Positions 45,999 to 53,681 of a stretch of DNA of 64,000 nt are shown piece by piece. This stretch comes from Planctomycetia bacterium (lineage in GTDB: Bacteria > Planctomycetota > Phycisphaerae > UBA1845 > UTPLA1). A program made the position numbers and the translations under genes. Within the stretch, counting starts at the first letter, position 1, and every line of letters begins with the position of its first letter. The stretch spans positions 1 through 64,000 of the forward strand of contig JABTTW010000003.1 in the NCBI GenBank assembly GCA_015075745.1, given 5' to 3'. The notes below the pieces were generated by a model that was not told the origin of the DNA, searched no databases, and worked only from the letters and a program-made list of their open reading frames with translations.

Positions 45999-46039
45999 CC
46001 GGTTTGGTGCAGTTTGCTTCGCGGCCATACAATCACCGC

Positions 46040-47941
46040 GTGGACGCGCACACGCTGGAAAAACTTGAGTTCGATCAGATCCGACGCATCCTGGCGACCT
46101 GTGCCAGTTGCGCCGTCGGCAAGGAGCTGGCCGCGCGGATCACGCCTTCTCGAAAGGCGTCGCAGGTCGCGCTGTGGCGCACGCAGAACATCGAGTTCGC
46201 GGCGTGGACCGACGCGCACGGGCTTCCGCCGCTGGGCGGGGTTCGAGATGTTCGCGGGCACATTCGCCGGGCGATTCCACCGGCCAAGCTGGAGCCTGAG
46301 GAATTCGCCGAGGTTGCTTCGACCCTTGAAGCGATCATTGCCCTTCGTCGATATCTCGGTGAGGCCGGCGAACCGAACGAGACGATTCAGAAGCTGGCCG
46401 GCCGGGTGGGCGACTTTCAACCGATCGTGGATCGCATTCGCAAGGTGATCGACGATCGCGGCTGCGTGGTGGACCGGGCGAGCGACCGGCTGTGGCGGAT
46501 TCGCCAGGATATTGATGACGCGCGGGTGCAGATTCGCGCGGTCTTCGATCGGATTCTTCGGCAACCGCATGTCAGCCGTTACCTGCAATATCCCAACGCG
46601 ACATTTCACGCCGATCGGATGGTGCTGCCGCTTCGGGCGGATCAGCGCGGGCGGGTGACGGGAATCATTCATCGCAGCAGCGACAGCGGCCAGACGCTTT
46701 TCGTTGAGCCGGCCGAGGCGGTGGAGCTGAACAACACGCGGGTGAATCTGTTGCAGGCCGAGTCGGAAGAGATCGGGCGCATCCTCTGGGAACTGACGCA
46801 TCTGATTCACCTGAATCAAAAGGAACTCCTGCGGACGCTGGAGACAGTGGCGCTGATCGACCTGCTGACGGCGAAGATTCGATTCGCGAAGAAATACGAC
46901 CTTGTCATTCCCGGATTGTCGGAGGAGCCGAAGCTGCTGCTGCGCCGGGCGCGTAATCCCATTTTGTTGACCCAGGGCCAGGATGGGGACGGACAGGCCG
47001 ATCGCGTCAATGTCGTGCCGATCGACGTGCGGCTGGGCGATGACTTCGACATCATGATCATCACCGGGCCCAATACCGGGGGGAAAACCGCGGCGCTCAA
47101 AACCGTCGGACTCATTGTGGTGATGGCCCAGTCGGGTTTACCGATTCCCGCCGATCCGGGCTCGACGCTGCCGGCGTTTGACGGCGTGTGGATCGACGTC
47201 GGTGACGAGCAGAGCCTGCACCAATCTTTGAGCACCTTCAGTGCGCACATGCGGCGCATCCTTGAGATCGTAAAGCGGGCCCGACCGGGGACGCTGGTGC
47301 TGCTGGATGAGCTGGGGGCGGGGACGGACCCGGACGAAGGGGCCGCGATCGGCCGGGCGATTGTCGAGCATCTCGGGCAGACCAAGTGCCTGGCGATGGT
47401 GACGACGCACCTGGGAAGCCTGAAGAGCATGGCGCTGGAGTTGCCGAGAATCGACAATGCCTCGGTGCAGTTCGACCTTGAGACGCTGCGGCCGACCTAT
47501 GAGCTTTGCATCGGCGAGCCGGGGATGAGCAACGCCATTGCGATTGCTTCGCGTCTGGGGATGCCGAAGACCATGGTCGAGCGCGCCAAGCGACACCTGA
47601 GCAGCCAGCATCGGGCTTTGAACCGGGCGATCGGGCAGACGCTTCGGTCGCGGCGCGATGCCGAGCGGTCGCGGAAGGATGCGGAGGCTGCCCGGGCAGA
47701 GGCGGCGAGGGCGACGCTGGCGGCGATGGATCGGGCCAAGGCGCTGGAGAAGGAGCAGCTTCGCTATTCGACATGGCTGGAGCGGGTCTTGACGCTGCGG
47801 CCCGGGGATCCGGTGCGGGTGGCGAAATTCGACAATCCAGGTCGGATTGTGCGCGTGCGGTTGGAGAAGCAGGAGGCGTCGGTCGATCTGGGGACGATGG
47901 AGGTTCAGGTGCCGCTGTCGGAGTTGATTTTTCCGTCTTAG
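46040..47941 (+). CDS. MutS2-like ATPase lacking the Smr domain
   Basis: A protein of about 633 residues. The start at GTG 46040 gives DAHTLEKLEFDQIRRIL, the usual MutS2 N-terminus; a GTG at 46004 adds 12 residues, and neither has a good ribosome site. The ATPase domain has ITGPNTGGKTAALKTVGL near 340 and LVLLDELGAGTDPDEGAAIG near 420, followed by VTTHLGSLK. The helical region of MutS2 follows, then a KOW-like strand region (GDPVRVAKFDNPGRIVRV), but the C-terminal Smr nuclease domain is missing (typical MutS2 is about 780 residues). It probably binds branched DNA or stalled ribosomes without nicking. It lies downstream of the pseudopilin by 41 bases and may share its transcript. Confidence 0.8.
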   Translation: MDAHTLEKLEFDQIRRILATCASCAVGKELAARITPSRKASQVALWRTQNIEFAAWTDAHGLPPLGGVRDVRGHIRRAIPPAKLEPEEFAEVASTLEAIIALRRYLGEAGEPNETIQKLAGRVGDFQPIVDRIRKVIDDRGCVVDRASDRLWRIRQDIDDARVQIRAVFDRILRQPHVSRYLQYPNATFHADRMVLPLRADQRGRVTGIIHRSSDSGQTLFVEPAEAVELNNTRVNLLQAESEEIGRILWELTHLIHLNQKELLRTLETVALIDLLTAKIRFAKKYDLVIPGLSEEPKLLLRRARNPILLTQGQDGDGQADRVNVVPIDVRLGDDFDIMIITGPNTGGKTAALKTVGLIVVMAQSGLPIPADPGSTLPAFDGVWIDVGDEQSLHQSLSTFSAHMRRILEIVKRARPGTLVLLDELGAGTDPDEGAAIGRAIVEHLGQTKCLAMVTTHLGSLKSMALELPRIDNASVQFDLETLRPTYELCIGEPGMSNAIAIASRLGMPKTMVERAKRHLSSQHRALNRAIGQTLRSRRDAERSRKDAEAARAEAARATLAAMDRAKALEKEQLRYSTWLERVLTLRPGDPVRVAKFDNPGRIVRVRLEKQEASVDLGTMEVQVPLSELIFPS

Positions 47942-48068
47942 GTTGCTTCATCCCCCCCACCATGATGGCCGCTACGTTTTGCACACATCGGGGCGACTGC
48001 GCGATATAATCAGTACGCAGCGGCCGACGGACTTCGATGGCTTGGCGAATGAATCGCGGGCGGACTCG

Positions 48069-49160
48069 ATGTCGGCGGACACGCTCGAAGGGGCGACGGT
48101 TGGATCCATGCAGATCACCGTTCTGATTCTGGTGGGAATCGGCTTCGCGGTGGCGATCGCGCGCTATGGCACGCCGCTGTGGGTTGCACGGGTATTGAGC
48201 GCCTCCCCCACTTCTCGTCTGGGGCTTCATGCGCGCGGCGAAGACGCCGTGTGGGTGAATCATTCCTGTCGGCTGATTGCGCGGGGGATTTTCACGCGAC
48301 TGATGCATCCATCGCGGCGATGGATCGACGACTGCGAGGCGGCGGCGCCGGCGCAGCGGGCGCTGGTCGTTGAGGGGGCGACGATGACCGAGGCGGCGCT
48401 GCGGATCGACGGGCGATCGCGATTGCATCAGGCTCCTGAGACGGCCGGGCGATGGGTGTGGCCGGCGCACTTCGGGCTGGGGGTGTGGAGCGCGCTTCGA
48501 TTCGGGAGGAACTTTGAAGAGGTGCTTCGACTGGCGCAGTCGGTCGACGCGTGGCACCGATATCTGGTACTGGACGGGTACGGGTTCAAGTTCGGCCTGC
48601 TGGACTTCATGCATCGGACGACCTCGGTAGCGCACTTCCGGGCGATTCCGGGGTACTATCGGCGCGCGGCCTTTCACGGGCTGGGGCGGGCCATGTACGC
48701 GGGGTTTCTGAGTGATCGGCCGGCGCTGTTTGAGGCGATCGGCGAATTCGCGCCGGACCACGACGGCGATCTGGTCGAGGGCGTGGCCTTTCAGGCGGCC
48801 TATCTGCACATGGACGATCCGCGACGGGCGATTCGGCTTGTGCGGGCGATGCCTTATGAGTGGCGAAACCACGCTCATCTCGGGCTGGTCCTCGGGTTTC
48901 ACGCGCAGCGGACGCTGGATGCGGGGCAATTTGAGAGCGCCATGTCGCGGCTGCCGAAGTCCTGTGCTGAGGCGATTCGGCTGGGGCTGGCGCGATGCGA
49001 CGAGACGCAGAAGCGGGCGCGGGACCATCATCCGGTGAGCGGGTATGGGCTTTGGCGGGAGCTGCTTTCGGCGCAGCTGGAGCGCGAGCAGGTTCTTGAG
49101 CCGATGTACACGGCGTTTTCCGAAGAGGGGCGGGCGGAGAACAAGGGGCTGGTTTCTTAG
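48069..49160 (+). CDS. DUF1702-like protein with N-terminal membrane helix
   Basis: A protein of about 363 residues from the ATG at 48069, with an alternative at 48108. A hydrophobic helix (QITVLILVGIGFAVAI) is followed by a soluble helical domain. AFHGLGRAMYAGFLSDRPAL and FAPDHDGDLVEGVAFQAAYL (about residues 200-245) match the GLGRALW...RxPDLWxGvGlAaaY pattern of DUF1702, a family found near enediyne polyketide genes and in other bacteria without known function. No polyketide genes are visible. It follows mutS2-like by 130 bases. Confidence 0.6.
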   Translation: MSADTLEGATVGSMQITVLILVGIGFAVAIARYGTPLWVARVLSASPTSRLGLHARGEDAVWVNHSCRLIARGIFTRLMHPSRRWIDDCEAAAPAQRALVVEGATMTEAALRIDGRSRLHQAPETAGRWVWPAHFGLGVWSALRFGRNFEEVLRLAQSVDAWHRYLVLDGYGFKFGLLDFMHRTTSVAHFRAIPGYYRRAAFHGLGRAMYAGFLSDRPALFEAIGEFAPDHDGDLVEGVAFQAAYLHMDDPRRAIRLVRAMPYEWRNHAHLGLVLGFHAQRTLDAGQFESAMSRLPKSCAEAIRLGLARCDETQKRARDHHPVSGYGLWRELLSAQLEREQVLEPMYTAFSEEGRAENKGLVS

Positions 49161-49186
49161 AGTCATTTTCTTTTTCGCAAGCGATG

Positions 49187-49610
49187 AAAAAAAAGGGGCC
49201 GAGGGGCTGAGGGGCCGAGGGGCCCAGGGGTCCAGGGTGAATGTAAAGGTGGTGACACGCGGCGATGCGGAGGCCGCTGGTGGTCCATCGCCAACCCACT
49301 TCGCTGCGCTCCATGGGCAAGCCGGCAAGCCTCGTCGTTTCTCGTGCGCAAATCGTGCAAACTCGAAGGTGACATAAGGTGACACAGCGGAAAATTCTCG
49401 ATTGCAAGTCGCGTGGCGGGCGTGTGTTGGGGCGGTTCGTGATTTGGGTGGTTTTTGGTGAAAAGGGACTGAGGCTTGAGACCTGAGGCCTGGGGATTGG
49501 GGGCTGCGGCTTGGAGGCGGATTCCGAGCGTGGCGTGCTCTGATTGTTTGGGCGCTGGGCATGGGTGGATTGGCCTCCATTGATGCACACTTGCTCCGCG
49601 CTCGCGCCTT
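49187..49610. repeat. Dispersed repeat, copy B
   Basis: Second copy of the noncoding element at 35700-36050. It shares the opening A-run and AGGGGCC blocks, the identical 23-base core (49364-49386), GCAAGTC, GTGGCGGGC, TGTGTTGGGGC and GGTGGTTTTTGG, and the closing CTTGCTCCGCGCTCGCGC (near 49586-49606). It is longer than copy A because of insertions near 49250-49345. This accounts for the gene-free region 49161-49650. Confidence 0.65.
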
Positions 49611-49650
49611 TGGGGGGCGCATTTCGCGGCGCGCTATGCAATGGGGCTGG

Positions 49651-49839
49651 TCAATCGGGCCAGAGATTGCCGGCGAGGAGTTCGATGGAGTTTGCGGCGG
49701 GGTCGCGGAAGTAGAGGGACTTGGCGCCGGTGGGCCAGGTGGTTTCGCGCTCGATGGGGACGGCGTGGGCGGCGAGGTGGGTTCGCCAGGCATCGAGGTC
49801 AATGTCCTTTGGTAATGTGACGAAGACGTATGTGCACAT
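49651..49839 (-). pseudogene. Truncated glyoxalase/VOC-family gene fragment
   Basis: A 62-codon frame encoding only the C-terminal half of a vicinal-oxygen-chelate domain: VPIERETTWPTGAKSLYFRD and PAANSIELLAGNLWPD. The SLYFRDP.(G/A)N..EL ending with a metal-ligand Glu is characteristic. The N-terminal half, with the first metal ligand, is absent: upstream the minus strand shows no continuation. It is probably a decayed gene beside the dispersed repeat. Confidence 0.6.
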
Positions 49840-50168
49840 ATAGCTTCACAGTGAATATACGAGAGAACTCGAATAGGAGGCGAGCCCGGTCCTCGCTTGC
49901 GCTTCGGGCTGGTGTGGGCGGCGCTGCCATGTCATATGGTACGGGGGACCGGTTGAACGGCGAATGCGATTCTTCAATCAATGAACGATCGACGGCGGCG
50001 TTAGCGGCGGGCGAGCCCGCCGGCTAAATGGGATGGCAGGATCGTTCACTCAATTGGGAACCGCTCTATGGCAGATTGCGCGTTTATGCAGCGTTGTATA
50101 TCAGGAAATGTTCCTTGCGATTCACGTCCGGCAGAGGCGCCGGACGCTACGCAGATGCGCAGGCCGCT
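49840..50168. other. Gap before methylmalonate-semialdehyde dehydrogenase
   Basis: No gene supported. Two GC-rich hairpins can form: an imperfect 12-bp stem near 50003-50029 and GTCCGG/CCGGAC near 50127-50146, neither with a T-run. They may help end the minus-strand dehydrogenase transcript. Confidence 0.35.
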
Positions 50169-51689
50169 TTAGCCGCGGGTGGTGACGAATTCGCCGGCGC
50201 GGCTGTCGGGGTGCCAGCGGGAGAGGATCATGCGCTGCTGGGTGTAGAAGGCGATGCCTTCGCGGCCCTGCATGTGGAGGTCGCCGAAGAAGCTGCCTTT
50301 GACGCCGGTGAAGGCGAACATGGCCATGGGGGCGGGGACGCCGACGTTGACGCCGATCATGCCTGCGCCGGCGCGGTGCTTGAACTCGCGGGCGACGTGG
50401 CCGTCACGGGTGTAGATGACGGCACCGTTGCCGAAGGGGCTCTGGTTGGTAAGGGCGATGGCCTCGTCGAGCGTTGCCGCGCGGCTGACACTGAGGACCG
50501 GGCCGAAGAGCTCGGCCTGGGAGACGTGCATCTTCGGGGCGACGTGGTCGAAGATGGTCGGGCCGAGGTAGTAGCCCCCTGCCGCGCCTTCGACCTTCAC
50601 GCCGCGGCCGTCGCGGGCGAGCTTGGCGCCTTCCTTGACGCCCTTGTCGATGTTTGTGAGCAGGCTGTCTAAATGCTGGCGGGTGACGACGGGGCCCATC
50701 TGGGCGTCGGAGGCGACGTCGGTGCGGCCGACCTTGAGCCTGGTTGCGGCGGCGGAGAGCCTTTCGACCAGCGGGTCGCCGGCGGAACCGATGGCGACGG
50801 CGAGGCTGCCTGCCATGCAGCGCTGGCCGGAGCAGCCGAAGGCGGAGGACTGGAGGGCGGAGACGGCCTTGTCCATGTCGGCGTCGGGCATGACGAGGAT
50901 GTGGTTCTTCGCGCCGCCGTTGGCCTGACAGCGTTTGCCGTGCTTGGTGGAGGTTTCGTAGATGAGCTTGGCGATGGGGGTGGAGCCGACAAAGCTGACG
51001 GCCTGGACGTGGGGATGGGTCAGCAGGGCATCGACCGCCTCGCGATCGCCGTGGACGACGTTAAAAACGCCCTTGGGGAGGCCGGCCTCGACGAGGAGCT
51101 CTGCCATGCGCATGGCACTGAGCGGGACCTTTTCGCTGGGCTTGAGGATGAAGGTGTTGCCGCAGGTGATGGCGATGGGGAACATCCACAGGGGGACCAT
51201 GAAGGGGAAGTTGAACGGGGTGATGCCGACGCAGACGCCGAGGGGGTGGTGATAGGTTTCGCAGTCGACGTCGACGGCGATGTTATGAAAAGTGTCGCCC
51301 ATGGTGAGGGTGGGGATGCCGCAGGCGAACTCGACCATCTCGATACCGCGGCGGATGGAGCCGACGGCCTCTTCATGGGTCTTGCCGTGTTCGTAGGAAA
51401 TGGTGCGGGCGAGGGAGTCGGCGTTCTTCTCCAGGAGCGCGACGAGGCGGAACATGACGCGGGCGCGTTCGACCGCGGGGGTGTCGCGCCAGGCGGGGAA
51501 GGCGGCGTGGGCGACGTCGATGACGCGATTGACCTCGTCGGCGGTGCAGAACGGCACTTCGGCGATCTGCTCGCCGATGGAGGGGTTGTAGACGGGGCCG
51601 GTGCGGGTGGCCTTGGACTCGACGAATTCACCTCCGACGAAGAGGCGGACCTTCTGGCCCTTGGCGGGAACGGCGGTTGCGGTGGACAT
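50169..51689 (-). CDS. mmsA: Methylmalonate-semialdehyde dehydrogenase (acylating)
   Basis: A protein of about 506 residues from the ATG at 51689, with GGGAG 9 bases upstream. It is an aldehyde dehydrogenase with N-terminal LFVGGEFVES. The cofactor region FNFPFMVPLWMFPIAITCGN is followed by LKPSEKVPLSA and a catalytic-Cys region SSAFGCSGQRCMAGS typical of the MMSDH branch. It converts methylmalonate or malonate semialdehyde with CoA to propionyl- or acetyl-CoA. The gene is divergent from a beta-ureidopropionase-like gene 185 bases away, fitting a pyrimidine/beta-alanine catabolic pair in which malonate semialdehyde links the two. A frame extending to 51881 overlaps that divergent gene and was not used. 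Confidence 0.88.
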   Translation of the reverse strand: MSTATAVPAKGQKVRLFVGGEFVESKATRTGPVYNPSIGEQIAEVPFCTADEVNRVIDVAHAAFPAWRDTPAVERARVMFRLVALLEKNADSLARTISYEHGKTHEEAVGSIRRGIEMVEFACGIPTLTMGDTFHNIAVDVDCETYHHPLGVCVGITPFNFPFMVPLWMFPIAITCGNTFILKPSEKVPLSAMRMAELLVEAGLPKGVFNVVHGDREAVDALLTHPHVQAVSFVGSTPIAKLIYETSTKHGKRCQANGGAKNHILVMPDADMDKAVSALQSSAFGCSGQRCMAGSLAVAIGSAGDPLVERLSAAATRLKVGRTDVASDAQMGPVVTRQHLDSLLTNIDKGVKEGAKLARDGRGVKVEGAAGGYYLGPTIFDHVAPKMHVSQAELFGPVLSVSRAATLDEAIALTNQSPFGNGAVIYTRDGHVAREFKHRAGAGMIGVNVGVPAPMAMFAFTGVKGSFFGDLHMQGREGIAFYTQQRMILSRWHPDSRAGEFVTTRG

Positions 51690-51874
51690 GTTGCTTACTC
51701 CCAATGAGAAATCTAATCCAACCATGATAAAGCGGCTGCCATACCGGCGAAAGCCTGACGTCGGCGGACACGGGTTGACGGTCGGCCATCGGAAGCCCAC
51801 CGAGGGTTTGATAAATTCCCTTGCACGCGAAGTTATGGTAAAAAGCGGGCTTATTACTTGTTCCGGAGGTATCC

Positions 51875-52744
51875 ATGCCACGCATCATTCGAGGCGGTTT
51901 GATTCAGGCGACGCTGTCGGAACCGGGGAACTCCCCTATTGAGAAGATCAAGAAGTCGATGATCGACAAGCACGTCGCGCTCATCGAGCAGGCGGCGAGC
52001 AAGGGGGCGCAGGTCGTCTGTCTGCAGGAGCTTTTTTACGGCCCGTACTTTTGCTGCGACCAGGATACGAAGTGGTACAGCATGGTGGAGAAGATTCCCG
52101 ACGGGCCGACGACGAAGCTGATGTGCGACCTGGCGAAGCGGCTGAAGATGGTGCTGGTCGTGCCGATGTACGAGGAGGATATTCCGGGGGTTTATTACAA
52201 CTCTGCGTCGGTGATCAACGCGGACGGGCAGTATCTGGGCAAGTATCGCAAGATGCATATCCCGCATGTCGCGCCGGGGTTCTGGGAGAAGTTTTTCTTC
52301 CGGCCGGGGAACCTGGGGTATCCGGTGTTTGATACGGCGGTGGGCAAGGTGGGCGTCTATATCTGTTATGACCGGCACTTTCCCGATGGGGCGCGGTGTC
52401 TGGGGCTGAACGGCGCGGAGATTGTGTTCAACCCTTCGGCGACGGTAGCGGGCTTGAGCGAGTATCTGTGGAAGCTGGAGCAGCCGGCGCACGCGGTGGC
52501 GAATCAGTACTTTGTCGGGGCGATCAATCGGCCGGGGGTTGAGGAGCCGTGGCGGATGGGCGAGTTTTACGGGCAGAGCTACTTCTGCGATCCGCGCGGG
52601 CAGATCGTCGCACAGGGGAGCCGGCTGGAGGACGACGTGGTGGTGGCGGATTTGAACCTGGACATGATCCGCGAGGTGCGGAATACATGGCAATTCTTCC
52701 GCGATCGGCGACCGGAGAGCTATGGGGAGATTGTGAGGCTGTAG
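51875..52744 (+). CDS. Beta-ureidopropionase-like carbon-nitrogen hydrolase
   Basis: A 289-residue nitrilase-superfamily amidohydrolase. The Glu-Lys-Cys triad is visible: VCLQELFYGPYF with the Glu near residue 52, GKYRKMHIPH with the Lys near 125, and GVYICYDRHFPDGAR with the Cys near 158. The sequence around KFFFRPGNLGYPVF is typical of beta-ureidopropionases and N-carbamoyl-beta-alanine amidohydrolases. It should release beta-alanine, ammonia and CO2 from N-carbamoyl-beta-alanine; N-carbamoylputrescine amidase is the alternative. GGAGG precedes the ATG. It is divergent from mmsA. Confidence 0.85.
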   Translation: MPRIIRGGLIQATLSEPGNSPIEKIKKSMIDKHVALIEQAASKGAQVVCLQELFYGPYFCCDQDTKWYSMVEKIPDGPTTKLMCDLAKRLKMVLVVPMYEEDIPGVYYNSASVINADGQYLGKYRKMHIPHVAPGFWEKFFFRPGNLGYPVFDTAVGKVGVYICYDRHFPDGARCLGLNGAEIVFNPSATVAGLSEYLWKLEQPAHAVANQYFVGAINRPGVEEPWRMGEFYGQSYFCDPRGQIVAQGSRLEDDVVVADLNLDMIREVRNTWQFFRDRRPESYGEIVRL

Positions 52745-52956
52745 TGCCGGGTACCCAGCGCATCACGATGGTTGATGACGCAATGGCCGAGGTGCTGCGC
52801 CGAAAAAGCGGGCAGGAGCGTCTGCAAATCGCTTTCGGCCTTTACTCGTCCGCGCGGCGGATGCTGCTCTCACATCTTCGCACGCAACACCCTGAATGGG
52901 ACGAGGAGAGAATCAATTGCGAAGTGGCCCGGAGGATGAGCCATGGAGCAATCTGA
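52744..52956 (+). CDS. Small helical partner protein of the nucleotidyltransferase
   Basis: A 70-residue protein starting at a GTG that overlaps the amidohydrolase stop. The composition is helical: VDDAMAEVLRRKSGQERLQI, AFGLYSSARRMLLSHLRTQH and PEWDEERINCEVARRMSHG. The phrase (K/R)S..ERL.i...(m/l)..SAR.M...H.P.W.E..(v/i)...VA.RM(S/L)(H)G is a recurrent short protein that precedes nucleotidyltransferase-like genes. It overlaps the next gene by 14 bases. The upstream extension of this frame (52549) is a shadow of the amidohydrolase and was dropped. Confidence 0.65.
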   Translation: MPGTQRITMVDDAMAEVLRRKSGQERLQIAFGLYSSARRMLLSHLRTQHPEWDEERINCEVARRMSHGAI

Positions 52957-53509
52957 TCTGCTCCGGTTCGTCGTCGGCGTGCTCGATCGACATAAAATCC
53001 GCTATTTCGTGACCGGCTCCGTCGCGGGCATGTTCTATGGTGAGCCTCGTCTTACGAACGACATCGATATTGTCGTTCAACCGTTTCAAAACCAAATTCG
53101 CGGTTTTTGTGATTCATTCCCAGAAGGTGAGTATTATCTGAGCGAAGAAGCCGTCCGCGAGGCCATCACGGCGCGAGGGCAGTTCAACATCATTCACCCC
53201 GCCTCGGGTCTCAAGGTAGACGTGATCGTTGCCGCGGACACGCCGTTTAATGAGAGTCGCTTTTCGAGGTCAGTGCGAATAAAGCCCGGGCCCGAGTTTG
53301 AGGCGGTATTCGCGGCCGTTGAGGATGTCATCGTCAAGAAGCTGGAAGCGTATAAGACCGGCGAGTCAGAGAAGCACCTTCGCGATATTGCAAGCATGCT
53401 GAAAATCAGCGGCGAAAGTGTGGATCGAAGCTATATCACTTCGTGGGCTGTACGACTGGGTCTGGAGAGTCTTTGGAACGCCATTGAGTCTGGGAGCCGG
53501 CCTGCGTAA
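52943..53509 (+). CDS. Nucleotidyltransferase-fold protein of a two-gene module
   Basis: A 188-residue protein. A nucleotidyltransferase-like core has TGSVAGMFYGEPRLTNDIDI then VVQPF near residues 24-48: GS, then an acidic D-x-D pair, as in AbiEii/MenT-like and related families. A third acidic residue may be the Asp in GLKVDVIVAAD near 94. KKLEAYK...SEKHLRDI follows, a region shared with many toxin-antitoxin and abortive-infection nucleotidyltransferases. Translation is coupled to the small helical gene. It may be an addiction or defence module, or a plain hypothetical pair; evidence is motif and arrangement only. Confidence 0.65.
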   Translation: MEQSDLLRFVVGVLDRHKIRYFVTGSVAGMFYGEPRLTNDIDIVVQPFQNQIRGFCDSFPEGEYYLSEEAVREAITARGQFNIIHPASGLKVDVIVAADTPFNESRFSRSVRIKPGPEFEAVFAAVEDVIVKKLEAYKTGESEKHLRDIASMLKISGESVDRSYITSWAVRLGLESLWNAIESGSRPA

Positions 53510-53681
53510 TCTGTCCAGGTCGATATTGGGAGTCGAATGAGGCCTTACTGATGAGCGCTCCAAACTGAGTTGCATCTGTGGTATGATCTGCGTCCGCAGG
53601 GTCGATGGTGAGCCGCGGCGGGTCGGGCATTTCTGACAGGTCGACCGACGCCGAGAACTTTCAGGCAGAGGAGGCGTACAC

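Noticed and set aside
47238-49802. 854-codon minus-strand open frame
   Set aside because: It is Pro/Ser/Arg-rich low complexity antisense to mutS2-like and DUF1702-like genes with clear domains; a typical high-GC shadow frame.
50673-51707. 344-codon plus-strand Gly/Asp-rich frame
   Set aside because: Antisense of mmsA; composition follows from GC-rich codons of the real gene.
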